Of a stretch of DNA of 64,000 nucleotides, positions 9,681 to 20,944 are shown in pieces. Made by a program: the position numbers and the translations under genes. Each line of letters starts with the position of its first letter. The first letter of the stretch is position 1. Source of the stretch: Malachius bipustulatus (lineage: Eukaryota > Arthropoda > Insecta > Coleoptera > Melyridae); contig OU342633.1 in assembly GCA_910589415.1 (NCBI GenBank), positions 8,098,858-8,162,857 on the forward strand, in the 5' to 3' direction. The notes below the pieces were generated by a model. It saw nothing but the letters and a program-made list of their open reading frames with translations. It was not told where the DNA came from and did not search any database.

Positions 9681-10456
9681 GTGGATTCTGTGAGTCGGAC
9701 GAATGTGCTCGGATTTCAGAGTCTTACGAGACTAGCCCTCCCCCCGTTTTCGAGGATACTGAATACGATGGTGGTGGTTTAAACTCTTCTCGAGTTGACC
9801 GCACCCCCTAAAACGGCCAAAAACCACCCCTATGAAGAGTAAATCACGGAACTTCTTTCTCTTGGCGGCCAAACTTGTTTCACCCCCCCGTTTTCGAGGT
9901 CGCTGAACGCGATGCTGACGTCGGGGTCGGTTCTCGACGCCCGCCAACTCCTCTACGCGGCCAAGAACAACCCCCGGAATGGGTGAAACGGGAACTCGCC
10001 GCGTGAAATCGACGAAAATCCGTCCCCGCCCGTTTTAGAGGATGCTGAACGCGATGCTGACGTCGAGGTCGGTCCTCGAAGCCCGCCAACCCCTCTACGC
10101 TGCCAAGAGCAACCCCCGTAAGGGGTGAAACGGGAACTTGCCGCGTGAAATCGACGAAAACGATTCACCACCCGTTTTCGAGGATGCTGAACGAATGAGA
10201 ACTAATACGTTCTCATGTTAATTTTTCACCCCTTCCGGGGGTTGTTCTTGGCCGCGTAGAGGGGATGGCGGGCGTCGAGGACCGACCTCGACGCCAATAT
10301 CGCGTTCAGCGACCTCGAAAACGGGGATTGACACAAGTTTGGCCGCCAAAAGAAAGAAGTTCCGTGATTTACCCTTCATAGGGGACAGGGGTGGTAGTCT
10401 CGTTAGACTCTGAAATCCGAGCACTTTTCGTTTTTTTTCCGACTCACAGAATCCAC
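9681..10456. mobile_element. 776-bp foldback element with GC-rich tandem units
   Basis: Begins GTGGATTCTGTGAGTCGGA and ends with the complement, with TA on both sides (9679-9680, 10457-10458). Inside, a unit of about 140 bp is repeated from 9737, 9886, 10028 and 10169 (CCCGTTTTCGAGG..GCTGAACGCGATG) and again inverted at 10318. It is markedly more GC-rich than the surroundings. Its minus-strand ORFs (Arg-rich) are by-products of the repeat. A TA duplication would fit Tc1/mariner-like insertion. Confidence 0.75.
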
Positions 10457-10504
10457 TATAATACGTAAACTTTATCTGTAAAATCTGCACCCATTTAGCA
10501 TAAG

Positions 10505-11580
10505 ACTCTTACATCGTTCCTGACCCAGAGAGAGCAGACAGTAAGGTTGAATAATCAGAATTCTCAATTTCTACCTGAGAACAGGGGTGTGCCCAAGGTT
10601 CTGTCTTGGGACCGCTATTATTATTCCTAATTTATATAAACGACTTTCCTGAATACATGAATGCGTCTTCTTCTCCCTCTACCTCTGTTCCCTTTGCTGA
10701 CGATACAACGATTTTGAACTCTGACCATGCTTTGAATGCCACTATTAGAAATGGACTTGGCACTGTCGAGTCTGTGAATTGTTTGTTTATTTCTAATGGA
10801 CTCCAGCTCAATGTTGATAAGTTAGCATCTATGCTCTTTACAATACGTCCTACAAACTCTGAGAATCTGGAAGACTACTGTAATCAAGTTAAATATTTAG
10901 GTTTGCACATCGATAATAAGCTGAGATTTAGGACTCATGGAGAGATGGTGTGTAGGAGGTTGTGCTCGGCCATATTCGTCCTTCGCAATTTAAAGCCACA
11001 GTATCTACACACACACTTCTGATGGCTTTTCATGCTCTGTTTCCCATCTGAACTATGCACTCATAGTTTGGGACCACCTCAATATTCAGCATCACATCTT
11101 TCGATTGCAGCGGAGAGCGGTCAGGATTGGTGCTGGGTTGGGATACAGGGATGACTGCATTCTTTCATAAAACTGAAAGTATTAACCCTGCCTTCAATGT
11201 TTCTATATCAGTGTTTGTGTTATGTACGAAAAAATCCTCACTGTTTCCATGATAACGCAGCCCATCCATACGCCACTAGATTTAAGCATGATATAGGAAC
11301 CTAAAGTCATCGACTTACATCATCTCTCACTGGTGCATGATTTTATGGCATCAAGTTCTTCAATAAACTCTCTCAAGACGGCAAGACTCTTCAAATTTCG
11401 ATATTTGCCAATAGACTAAAATTATATTTAATTTCTAAAGCTTATTACAGTATATATAGATGAATACCTGGAACAGCGGAATGTCGATTTTTAAACGATT
11501 ATAAATTTTTGTCATGGAAAAATTGATTAATTCAAGACACCAAATAAAGTATTCTATTCTATTATTCTATTCTATCTTCT
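10505..11580 (+). mobile_element. non-LTR retrotransposon fragment (RT palm to 3' tail)
   Basis: Plus-strand relic. About 10510-11022 is RT: SFLTQREQTVRL, a GVPQGSVLGPLL-like block (mutated, frameshifted near 10590), INDF and the catalytic PFADDTTIL. The frame then shifts and decays to about 11470. The 3' end is an ATTCT-repeat tail at 11550-11575 following AATAAAG. RT residues before the palm are absent. It resembles the fragment at 545-775 in style, but I cannot show that they are one element. Confidence 0.8.
10606..11022 (+). pseudogene. RT palm/thumb coding remnant with FADD
   Basis: 138 codons containing FLIYINDFPEYM, PFADDTTIL (catalytic FADD intact) and VKYLGLHIDNKLRF, the standard order of non-LTR RTs. 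It is frameshifted at both ends and therefore non-functional. Confidence 0.8.
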
Positions 11581-11638
11581 TTGATCTAGCAGCTTAAATA
11601 AGGAAACTGAAATGCTTAATGTAGGTACATCTCCCAAA

Positions 11639-11875
11639 GGGCCGGTTGCACAAACGTAAATTAAGCATTTTGAGATAATTACTGATTTTAAAATGCCCTG
11701 TATTATGAGAATATTGGTCTAATATTGCTGAATATAAGTTTTACTCCCTTTAGGAAGAGTTAATTACTGATAAAAAATTAAAAATAATTAAAAATGCTCA
11801 CCATATTTTCAAAATTTACAATTTAAAATCAGTAATTATCTCAAAATTTTAAATTTGTGTTTGTGCAACCGGCCC
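11639..11875. mobile_element. 237-bp MITE with GGGCCGGTTGCACAAAC ends
   Basis: GGGCCGGTTGCACAAACGTA at the left and its complement at the right. The inverted match extends about 50 bp through a TGAGATAATTACTGATTTTAAA block. It lies only 37 bp from the donor site of exon 2 of the downstream desaturase, inside that gene's intron 2. No coding capacity. Confidence 0.8.
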
Positions 11876-11911
11876 AATATCTAACATTATAAATAATATT
11901 TTGTTTCTTAC

Positions 11912-12042
11912 CTCAAATGCAAGAGTGTTGAAAACTGTCAGCAAGAATCTGAGTGGCCAATTGGCTTTGTAGGATTTGTGTGCCCAAAGTCTATGAGCCC
12001 CTGCCGTTATTCCAAATCCGCCAAGCTGATATAAGATAATGG
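11912..12042 (-). CDS. acyl-CoA delta-9 desaturase (downstream gene), exon 2
   Basis: 131-bp exon with acceptor TTTTTTTAG at 12043-12044 and donor GTAAG from 11911. Spliced to exon 1 it completes an Ala codon and reads [20 protein letters not shown] and so on, ending LAFE. It contains histidine box 1 (HRLWAH), one of three iron-ligand clusters of membrane desaturases, with the flanking membrane segment. Length and phases equal exon 2 of the upstream paralogue (41244-41374). The third and later exons, with boxes 2 and 3, were not found to the left and should lie outside the window. Confidence 0.93.
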
Positions 12043-12173
12043 CTAAAAAAATATTTAACATAAAACAAGATTATAAGTATTATGAATTCCGGTAAATCCA
12101 TTTTATGGAAATAAAATGAACGTGGTTACAATATATGATTCTGTAAAATAAAAATGAATTAATAAAAACTTAC

Positions 12174-12397
12174 CGCATATAGTTGTTCCGATTTTAGCGG
12201 ATGTAAAAATTAGGTACGCTCCATATGCAGCTGCCAAATGAAGGTAAGTAAAAATAATGATATTTCTCCAAACGAGTTGAAGTTTTCTCTTGTCTGGTTT
12301 TGACACCTCGTCTGGAATTCTTTGCTCAAGAACAATGTTTTCGTGTTCGTGAAGCACACCAGTGGGAACTTTAATGTTAGGAGCCATCTTGAGTCAA
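12174..12397 (-). CDS. acyl-CoA delta-9 desaturase (downstream gene), exon 1 with start codon
   Basis: ATG at 12387-12385; coding 12387-12174, donor GCG|GTAAGT. Protein begins MAPNIKVPTGVLHEHENIVL and holds the first membrane segment (IIIFTYLHLAAAYGAYLIFT), as in insect fatty-acyl-CoA desaturases of the ER, which introduce a double bond in saturated acyl-CoA. Just before the start, TTTTTTCCAG|TTGACTCAAG-ATG is a strong acceptor, so a non-coding first exon should lie further upstream (to the right). The gene is incomplete in this window. Confidence 0.92.
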
Positions 12398-12419
12398 CTG
12401 GAAAAAACCAAAACCTAAT

Positions 12420-13350
12420 TACTAACGTCGTCCTCGTGAAGTTTTTATTTTTATTTTATATTATCTAATGACAATATAACTCGTCGCTTCAGAACCAATC
12501 ATTAATGAGTCTTAAATTTGAATTTCAACCAATAGGACTGATACCATGGCGGTGATAAAGCTTGCCGTTGAAATATTTTCAGGATGGGGAATAGTTGTTA
12601 TTTGCGTTCCAAGATGGGTAAGTGAGCATTTTTATATCTGAAGTGGCCGTTTGAGGTCCTTAAAGCAACGGAAGATAAAAAAGAGACTTACCAATGAGGA
12701 ACGCATTACGTTTTACTCCCTACAACAACTACTACAAATCACAAAATAAAGTAAAAAATGATGAAAAATTATTTCTAAAAATTGTGACGTTTATTAATGT
12801 CGTTTCAAACTATGAATTTATAATCTTTGATTGTTAGAGACGAACTTTCCCATTGTGGCTACCCCCTGCGCAAAGTATGACCTGCAAGGAGGATGAACAA
12901 TAAAGAGAGGCGTTACTTACTTCCATAGTAAATTTTCGGGGGTAATACCACGAGAGTTAAATTTAGCCGGATATTTTTATCCAGTTGGTCTCGAACACTT
13001 ACTTGCATTGGAAATTTAACGACAGCTGTTGAAAAAATCAGAGAGCGCGCAGCGCCATCGTGATTTTTTCTGCAGATGGAGTTAAATTGCCTACATGCAA
13101 GTACCTAAGTATGAGAAAACAACTGCATATAAAAATATCCTGCGAAATTTAAGGTCGAGTTGTATTTGTTGCGACAATCCCACGAGCAATTCCATGAAAA
13201 TAAGTCATTAGTTATGGGCCTACCTACCTATATAATGATCAAATGTATTGCAACATGATTAATCTTTTAATTATTAATTAATTGTTAAGCAGGGTATAAA
13301 ATTGAAAACAACAAACTTGTTGATATATTCATATTCCCGAATCGCGTAAC
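12420..13350. other. intergenic or 5' intron DNA of the downstream desaturase
   Basis: No ORF above background. The first part is upstream of the coding start of the desaturase and may belong to its 5' intron. Nothing else recognised. Confidence 0.4.
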
Positions 13351-13360
13351 AATGTGATAT

Positions 13361-13440
13361 GTTAGAGTGATTAAGTGGTAGGTTAATTAAAGCTACGCAT
13401 TTTGAAAGTGAGTCCCGGGTTCAATTCCCGGTAGCGGAGG
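13361..13440 (+). repeat. tRNA-like sequence (possible SINE head or tRNA pseudogene)
   Basis: A perfect T-arm CCGGG-TTCAATT-CCCGG at 13414-13430 (pol III B box) lies about 50 bp after an A-box-like TTAGAGTGATTAAGTGG. The anticodon stem is poor and no 5' acceptor strand pairs with TAGCGGAGG, so this is not a working tRNA. A tRNA-derived SINE head or an old pseudogene fits. Confidence 0.45.
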
Positions 13441-13933
13441 AATCTTTTTTTCTTTCATATAAAATAAATTCCAAATAATAAAATTAATAATAATTGTGAC
13501 TTTAGTAACAGAGTGCAAATGAACCGAGCCATTGCCATAGCAACATATGAACAAGCAGTTTTATCGATAAATTTATCCACTTGCATTCTCACCTTCTTCC
13601 TCGATACAGATACAAAATATCCGATAGCAAACAGCGATATTTGAGAAATCAAATGGGTGTAATAACGTATGAGTGGAATTGTCGGTAATATTTTGGGTTA
13701 GTACTGCCACCCGCGACCGAGGGTGCCACCGAACGCCTCTGAAAATTTCTCGGTAATATTTAAATTTAAGTACGAAAGTTTTTATTACTTTATTACTGAT
13801 ACAACGATAGTTTTTACTTCACCTCGTCATAAAAACCAAAGATAAACATTTTTGTGTCCAAAAAAGATGACAATAATTATTATTTCAAATAGCTTTTAAT
13901 GATAAAAATAATTAAATGTATACCGATGGATAT
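13441..13933. other. non-coding stretch
   Basis: No gene or clear repeat boundary recognised; only short ORFs. Confidence 0.35.
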
Positions 13934-13990
13934 TATAAACGTTACAGGTGTTTCGCTACTTTTAAAGTAGCATCTTCAGACATTATGTAA
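13934..13990 (-). ncRNA. hammerhead-ribozyme-like motif, family C copy 1
   Basis: Read on the minus strand: CUGAAGA (13979-13973, fits CUGANGA), then stem II GCUAC-UUUAAAA-GUAGC, then GAAA (13954-13951), then AC-ACCU-GU as a two-pair stem III, then A as cleavage nucleotide (GUA). AUAAUGU before the core can pair with ACGUUUAU after it as stem I. One extra base (U) lies between core and stem II. This is a type I layout with a minimal stem III, as described for Penelope-like and related retroelements. Activity is untested. Confidence 0.6.
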
Positions 13991-14359
13991 ATGAAAAAAA
14001 TTAGTGATATAGTTACATAGCAATAGTATGGTAACCTTAAAGTGATCATAAAACAACTAGATTTGAATTAATTTCAACAGAACTAACTAGATCGTAATAT
14101 AATTTCTTCAGAATCTTCTTAGTTGTTGAAAGAAGAAAATCAAGCACTGGAGAAAGATACTGTCTAGCTGTTCATTTATTACTGTCTATTGTTGATTATG
14201 TAAATGTCTGTGAATGTCTAGAGAATCTCAAGAAAATTTAATTTAAAATAATAATTACAATGATGAAGTCAATTTTATTATTTGCTGTTAAAGTGTGATT
14301 GTTTTCTATCAAGTGAGTCGCAAAATTAAACGCTTAAAAATACAGGTGTCGTTTAAATT
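13991..14359. other. non-coding repeat flank
   Basis: AT-rich, probably the remainder of the element carrying the motif at 13934-13990. No ORF. Confidence 0.35.
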
Positions 14360-15130
14360 AGAGAAGATGCGCCATTTGATGATTAATAAGAATCTGTTTT
14401 TTTTTTCAGTCGGTGCTGGAATATCCCGAAAAAACTAAAAAATACAGATTTATTCTTTTCGCCATATCTTTCTTATTATTGGAAATTAATAACTACTTTT
14501 TGTAGGCTTACAAAATTCGCCAAGTAGAGCTACCCATCTGACGTTTCAAACATTTTTAAAAGCCAGCTATACCCCAGAGTCAACTTTCGTTTTTCTTATG
14601 GCCGCCAAATTATTTTTTATGTAGGTAGTTCGATATAAAAAAAATAACGGAAACCGAAAATTAATAAACTTCTAAAAAAAATTCCTGAATTTTTATTTAT
14701 CTTTTTTTGAAGAAAAACAAAAAAAAATCACTGAAATAAGTAGTACGTCAATTTTAAGCCTTACCTACTGCTTGCCTTATGGTTTTTTAATTTCTCTATG
14801 ATATTCGGTCTAAGAAGGTCTTTTTTTAAGAAAAAAGAAGAACGAAATTTTTTCAATTTATTTTTTGAAGTTTATTAATTTTGGTTTCCATAATTTTTTT
14901 CATATCGACATAAAAAAACAATATGGCTTCCATAAGAAAAACAAAAGGTGACTATGAAAACTGTGGGATCTAGACGGCTTTGAAATTTTTTGAAACATCA
15001 GATGGGTAGCTCTTGTAGTCTTATGTTACAGATATCTTGTATGACTTGATGGATTCGAGCTGGCCACAAAATTGCACATCTTTTCTCTAATTTAACCGAC
15101 TTTATGTATCTCTTAGCGTTTACGAGATAG
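14360..15130. repeat. hairpin repeat, family H1 (degenerate copy)
   Basis: An imperfect inverted repeat centred near 14800. The left arm has ...CATATCTTTCTTATTATTGG and CTTATGGCCGCCA; the right arm has their complements. Same family as 24890-25645, 26975-27245 (half) and 28662-29655. The outer ends have GATTCGAGCTGGCC and CGTTTACGAGATAGC. No coding potential. Confidence 0.65.
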
Positions 15131-15156
15131 CAATATAGAGAAGGATAATATGTATA

Positions 15157-15706
15157 CAGGGTGTTAGTTAAGTACGGGGCCAAACTCCAAGGGGTGCTTC
15201 TTTGAGTGATTTTAAGAAGAAAAGTTCAAATAAACATGGGTCCGAAAATGCATATTTTTCAAGATACAGGGTGTCAAACTTTTATTTTTTTTCTCGAAAA
15301 CAAAGCAAGATATGAAAAAAACTCAAGAGATAAAATAGTTGTATTTCTAGTTGCTTAATTCGAAAAAAATACAAAATTTAAAAAAAGTCAGTGGCGCCCA
15401 ATTTTTTAATCAAAAATATTAGTTAGACTGACTATCATCGTCCGGGACGCCACTGGAATTAATAATTTTAATCTAATTGGGGCTAAATTACCCTCTTGTT
15501 ATTACAAACAGAACTGCCAAATTTCAACAAAATTGATTGAAAGAGTTTAGAGATATTCACGAACATTCGATTTTTTTTTTTAAGTTTGACACCCTGTATC
15601 TTGAAAAATATGCATTTTCAGACCTATGTTTATTTGAACTTTTCTTCTTAAAATCACTCAAGGAAGCACCCCTTGGAGTTTGACCCCGTACTTAACTAAC
15701 ACCCTG
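15157..15706. mobile_element. 550-bp TIR element with CAGGGTG ends in TA
   Basis: CAGGGTGTTAGTTAAGTACG at the left and its complement at the right, each next to TA. The arms match for about 135 bp (through a second CAGGGTGTCAAAC near 15265) and surround a unique core containing GTCAGTGGCGCC. The TA target and CAGGG start resemble Tc1/mariner-derived MITEs, but no transposase is present. Confidence 0.75.
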
Positions 15707-16129
15707 TATAGTGCACCCTGTATAAACTGAATTTTTAAAACATTAGTGTTTTGTTTATCATCCGTCAATTTTGTAAAAAAAAAAGGTCTTTTATTACCTT
15801 ATCACCTTATCTTTTTTTATCACCGTATTCAATTTTTTAAGAATCAGGCGAGTGTTGGAACGTTTGAGTGGATAATAGCTATTCTTCGCGAGATGAAGAC
15901 GCTATTTTCTCTTCGACCTTCTGAGAAAATCATTAGTTAAAAAAAAAAAACTTTTCAATAGGTAGACTTATTTTCTTGATATATGCGTTGTCTTTTACTA
16001 AATTCCCAGTCATTTTAATCATCAATAAAGGATATTCTGGAATGGAGAGCAACTCCGAGGTCATTTCTTATCACACCACCACCCCCAGTCATTTTATATA
16101 TTGTTCAATATTTTCACGAATAGATATTA

Positions 16130-16600
16130 TCTAACCTGGTTATTATGACATGTCTATGGTCAGGTCAGGTCAGGTGTGCTCACGGCTGGCATTGATTGAA
16201 GCGCATATACTGCGCGCATCTATATGATTGATTTTTCAGCTTTAATTACAATAATTCATATATACAGGTACTATAATGAGGATTTGGCTTTATCCGAATC
16301 CGAATGTATTATAAACTATAAACGATCGGTAATAGGTTGAAGATAAGCCAAGAGCGTTTCAATAGTTAGTCGGGCGATAGATGGCCGTGGCGTTATCTCA
16401 ACATATTTGACGTAACGCAGTTAATTTCCGAAGTTAAGTTCTCAAAATGCCGAGCATGGATTGGCCTAAAGAGAACATTCTCTCATCGCAAGCGGTGAGG
16501 GAATGAAGATTCCCTCATCGCATGGGGAATGCATGTCATTAGTTAACTTAAACTGACAGTATAAAGAACGTATTACTAAATAGTCGAAGAGAAAAAAGTT
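16130..16600 (+). repeat. dispersed repeat, opposite orientation to 63220-63620
   Basis: Shares many blocks with the complement of 63220-63620: AGGTCAGGTCAGGT, TTGAAGAT.AGCC, GCGTTATCTCAACATAT, TTCTCAAAATGCCGAGC, CCCTCATCGCATGGGGAAT and AGTATAAAGAACGTA. Two copies of one element of moderate divergence. No ORF. Confidence 0.65.
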
Positions 16601-16979
16601 TTTTTCCTTGTACCTACATGCTAACAAAAGTGTATCTAAGCATCCTATCCAAAATGTAAAAAAAAGAAAATCCTCCGCATATCTGAAACCATTAATTGGC
16701 GGACCCATGTTTATTGAAATTTTTGACTAATTTTGGTCCATACCCTCTCCAAATATTCGATCCCTTTTCAACAACCTGTATACAAGCTATACAACCTGTG
16801 TACAGGTTGTCCCAGAATAAAGAGTACAAACTTCGGACCTATATAAAGTTAGCAGGACTTGCTCAGATGAGAAAGTTATTATAGTGAAACTATAGTCGCT
16901 AATAATTATTCGCGATGAAACTAATTTTGTCGCTGTTGTAGTTTTTTTTTAACCAGCGTGACCTGCTAAGTTGATATAA

Positions 16980-17560
16980 AGTTAGCAGGACAACTATAAC
17001 AAAAAAAAAAAAAATTAATAATTGAGACGTACCGAGCAACAAATTCCTAGACGAAGAAAATATTGATAAAGATGATCAGCGGCTAAGAAAAAGGGTTTCA
17101 CTATGTGTGTTTAAGGCGAAAAGATCGGTAATCGTTGAAAAAACATTCACAAATATAAATTGCTATTTATCCAAAGATTTTCATCAACATGATGGCTTGA
17201 TAAGATGAGACTCGAGATGAGAGCAAAATTAATTTGTCGCTCTGCATTTGTTAACATTTTTCAACGATTAACGATCTTTTCGCCTGAAATATACAGAGTG
17301 AAACTCTTTTCCCTAGCCGCTGATCATCCGTATCAAGATTTTCTTCATCGAGGAATTTGTCGCTCGGTCCGTTTCAATTATTCTCGAGAAAAATTAATTC
17401 GTCGCTCTGCATTTTGTTTTTCAACGACTCACCTACTGATTTTTTCGCCTGAAACACATAGAGTGAAACCTTTTTCTTAGCCGCTGATAATCCGTATCAA
17501 TATTTTCTTTGCCGAGGAAACTGAATCGAGAAGAAAATAAAAACTTTTAATCCTGAAAAT
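16980..17560. repeat. degenerate tandem repeat (unit about 180 bp)
   Basis: Blocks such as CGAAAAGATCGGTAATCGTTG, GTCGCTCTGCATTTG, TTTTCGCCTGAAA.A.A.AGAGTGAAAC and TTAGCCGCTGAT.ATCCGTATCAA recur at about 17230-17345 and 17395-17495, with an inverted echo at 17040-17140. No gene. Confidence 0.55.
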
Positions 17561-18273
17561 ACGAGAAAAAAATAAAAAAGTTTTTATTTTCTTCTCGATT
17601 CAGTTTAATGGTGCCAAATCATTTTTTTTACCGCAATTATTGTAGCATTTTTCATGTAGTTTTAGAAAATGGTACTAAACTTTGAATAAAATACATACAG
17701 GCCGAACTGTTTGACAAAACCGATAGAGACCTGAAAAATTAAGCATGGCACTGCAGTTTTCGAATCGGCGAAAAATGCGAGGTATTAAGTAGTGTCATTG
17801 GTAGCGCATATCTACCAAATTTCATTAAATTCCATCAATTCGTTCAAAAGATACTTCTCCTAAACAATCTCGGCAAAATGCATGAATCACCCTGTAGCAT
17901 CGAAACAAAGTCCTCAGAAAAATTTCAAAAGAAAAATTTCAAAACCAGATCCCGAATCGCCTTGAAAAACTACACCTACCCTTAAGCTATGTCGATCTGC
18001 TGGTGAAACACCCTGTTTAATCAGTTAATAACACAAGTGAAAATCGCCAGTTTTAATTTTGAAAGCAGTGTACATCGAGAACGGTTCCAAATATCGGAAA
18101 ACGCTTACATGTCCCTACCTCAACTTTTCACATGGTATCCTACTACTTATGTGGTTTAAATTTTAGTGGGTGGTTTTTAAGGTGATGAAAATTATCAGAT
18201 TTTTCAACATCTTTGTATAAAAATTTCAAGAACACTAGAATAGGCCAAGAACTCACTAATACATCAAGAGCAA

Positions 18274-19415
18274 ATTTCAGCCGTCATCTGATAACGAAAT
18301 GACCTATGCCTGGGAGGCAATGAAATATATTGTACTGTACGGAACGGTACCTGTACCAATCTTTATCCCGAACAAAGTTATCAAAATAATGGCATTTCCG
18401 TTGCGGAAATTGGTGGGAAATTTTGCGATTTGATAACCAGATAAAAATTACGTCTATTGGATTCTGATTGATTAATACCTAGAACTTCTAACGGTACCTG
18501 TGCCACCCTGAACGAAGTCCTCGGCACAGCGGGTTTCTTCAACGCTTTTTCCGAACATACTTCCGTCATATGTGATAACGAGTTGAAACTGAATGCAACG
18601 GAAAGAGCATAAATTCCCCTTTGCGAATATTCAAATGTGCCGCGATGCAATCTGAACGATGTTTGCGGCACAGCGTTTATAAGCCGCGTCGCGACAAATT
18701 TTCAAGTAGGTAGGTAGATGATGTAAATGAATGAGTACAAAGAATATTAGGCAGGAAGTTTTTGAAAGCACATCTGCGATTAAGAATATAGTCAGTGGAT
18801 AACTTCTCAATTCTCCCTTACTGTTTTTACATACTTACCTTTTGTTCCATAGGTATTTAAGAAAAAAATAAAAACTACTTTTTTTGGCTCCCCCTTCAAG
18901 GAAAGTATATCTCAACAGGGGAGAGACGTATTATTTAATTTCATTCGAAAAACCTGCTTAAATTTCAACAAGGAATCATCCCCTAATATTTTTTGCACTC
19001 ATTCATTTATACCATGTCTAACTACTTGAAAATTTTGCCACGACGCGTCTTATAAACGCTGTGCCACAAACTTCGCGCTCTTTCCATTGTATTAGATTTC
19101 AATTCGTTATCACATATGACGAAAGTATGTTCAGAAAAAGGGTTGAAAAAAACCTGCTATGCCGAGGACTATGTTGAGGGTCCCGTTAAAAGTTCTACTA
19201 ATCAATCAGTGAGTATCCAATAACGTAATTCTTATTCTGTCATCAAATCGAGAAATTTTGCATCAATGACTGCACCGGAAGTGCCATTGTTTTGATCACT
19301 TTGTTCAGAATAAAGATTCGCACAGGTGTCTTTCGGTACAGTACAATATTTGCATGCCTCCCAGGCATATTATGTTATTTCCGAGGTTATTTCGTTATCA
19401 GATGACGGCCGAAAT
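18274..19415. mobile_element. 1.1-kb foldback element with arms of about 400 bp
   Basis: AAATTTCAGCCGTCATCTG at 18274 and its near-complement near 19400 begin arms that run to about 18715 and from about 19020. Shared blocks are the CCCAGGCAT/ATGCCTGGG region, CGGTACAGTACAATAT, CACAGCGTTTATAAG and ATATGACG.AAGTATGTTC. Arms are about 80% alike by eye, so it is old. The unique core (18720-19015) has no ORF. Confidence 0.7.
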
Positions 19416-19478
19416 TTAAAGTGGGCTCTGCTACATTTATCTTCAAAAATGGCCGCTCTGGAGCGAATTGAAAATGTC

Positions 19479-19712
19479 CGACGAAACCTTTTTCGGTTTG
19501 GGGACGGCGGCGGACTTCTTCTCCTTCTTTGCTTTCGGAGACACGGCTACGGATTTCTTAGAAGCCGCAGCAGCTTTCGGCTTGGGCGGTTTGGAGGCGG
19601 ACGGCGATCTCTTCGACTTTCCGGAGGCCGCGCTCGTTTTCTTTTCACCGGAGACGGCAGACGAAGCCAGCTTAAAGGATCCGGACGCTGGTTTCCCTTT
19701 GGTCTGTACCAG
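19479..19712 (-). pseudogene. histone H1 fragment (end of globular domain plus basic tail)
   Basis: The minus-strand frame reads LVQTKGKPASGSFKLASSAV, the end of the H1 winged-helix domain, followed by a Lys/Ala/Pro/Ser-rich tail with KPPKPKAAAASKKS and PKAKKEKKSAA. The 78 codons have no stop or frameshift. The H1 N-terminus and most of the globular domain are missing and there is no ATG. It is GC-rich against AT-rich neighbours and is bordered on both sides by the ATGGCCG/TTGACAG repeat family. It looks like a captured or transposed gene fragment and not a histone gene. Confidence 0.75.
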
Positions 19713-19819
19713 AGATCCACAGAAGAAGTCAACTTTGACAGTTTGCGGATGACAGACGGTAACATCAACAGAGACCAAATTCCGTGTGAATGTTTACCCA
19801 TATTTTGACTATTCGACGG

Positions 19820-20936
19820 TGCCACAACGAAACCATTCCGATCACTCTTTCAAAAGTTATGGTCGATCGTTTTTCGAAAAACACTAGAAAGTTTGCGAAA
19901 ATCGCGAAAATTGCGTTTTTTTGACTACCGGAAAAATTCAAGATGGCGCCGGAAAGTTAGTAAGCGAAATTTTTCGAAAATTTTTATCGGCATCATCGAA
20001 TGACATGTATTATAGCTCTCCAAAATAAACGTTCCGAAGTTTACATCTTTGACAGTTTTTCCGAAATGGCGAATTAAAGTTGGGGGTCGAGTATTTTGTA
20101 GAAGTTTACGGGGGGTTTAGGTTCTCCGAAGGCGCCGCCGGGCGTCAAAGCTTGGAGTGCCGCAGTTTGTATTGTCGAAAACCGTGTGTACCGCGTGAGC
20201 TATGTTAATTTTGAAATCTGACAAAATGACCGTTCTATAGCACATTCAAAATGGCCGATGAAAGAAAGGCAAATTTTGACTTTGACAGTTCATAAATGAC
20301 AGATGGTACATCTGACAAACGTCAAACTCGGTGTGCCGAATGATGTTAATCTTAGCTATACGTTGGTGTATGAACGAAACGATTCCGACGTTCCGTTTGA
20401 TAGTTATTAAGGGTGGAGTCCGAAAAAATCACTATTTTTCGTGAATTTTTGAGAAGAAAATACGAAATCAACGCCATATTAAAAAACATACCGCGTGAAA
20501 AATATTCCCGAAAATTAAACAAAAATTGCTTCTGTGGATAGTCAAAGCATATAATAGTAAGACGGTAACGTGTCCAGTCACTCCAGTCTATACACGTTTC
20601 TCTCAAAATGTCGGAGTTACGGGCGTTTCAAAATGGCCGACTTTTGTGACATAATTTCGACTTTGACGTTTAAAAAAATTGACAATTAGATAAACTTGCA
20701 TCGGTATGGCAAGGCCACATGTATTTCGGTCATTTTGATATACCTGCCGACTTTGTCCGATTGTTTTTAACAAAATGGCGCCAAAATTTAGTTGGATGGA
20801 GACCGAAACTTTTTTGCTGTTTTAAATTAAAAGTTCACATTTCGGAGCAATTTTGTAAACCTTCCTGTATACAAAATATGACAGATACCGAAACGATTTT
20901 CGTTTCCGTGGATAGCGAAACATGCAGAAACATTGT
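19820..20936. repeat. diverged repeat array with ATGGCCG and TTTGACG words
   Basis: Units of a few hundred bp recur with the order CGAAACGATTCCGA, AAAATGGC(G/C)G, TTTCGACTTTGACGTTT and AAATGACAG. They resume after the hAT MITE to about 22090. No coding frame survives. Confidence 0.55.
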
Positions 20937-20944
20937 ATCACCAT

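Noticed and set aside
9732..10490. Arg-rich minus-strand ORFs (MAGVENRPRRQ... and similar)
   Set aside because: They repeat with the tandem units of a foldback element in more than one frame; composition follows the GC-rich repeat and not a protein family.
545..11022. One single non-LTR element spanning 545-775 and 10505-11580
   Set aside because: The RT segment that should link them is not found in the uninterrupted pieces between; family identity cannot be shown by eye.
13361..13440. Functional tRNA gene
   Set aside because: T-arm is perfect but acceptor and anticodon stems do not pair.
19326..19808. 160-codon plus-strand ORF over the H1 region
   Set aside because: Antisense of the histone H1 fragment; Gly/Arg/Phe-rich composition is what an antisense H1 tail gives.
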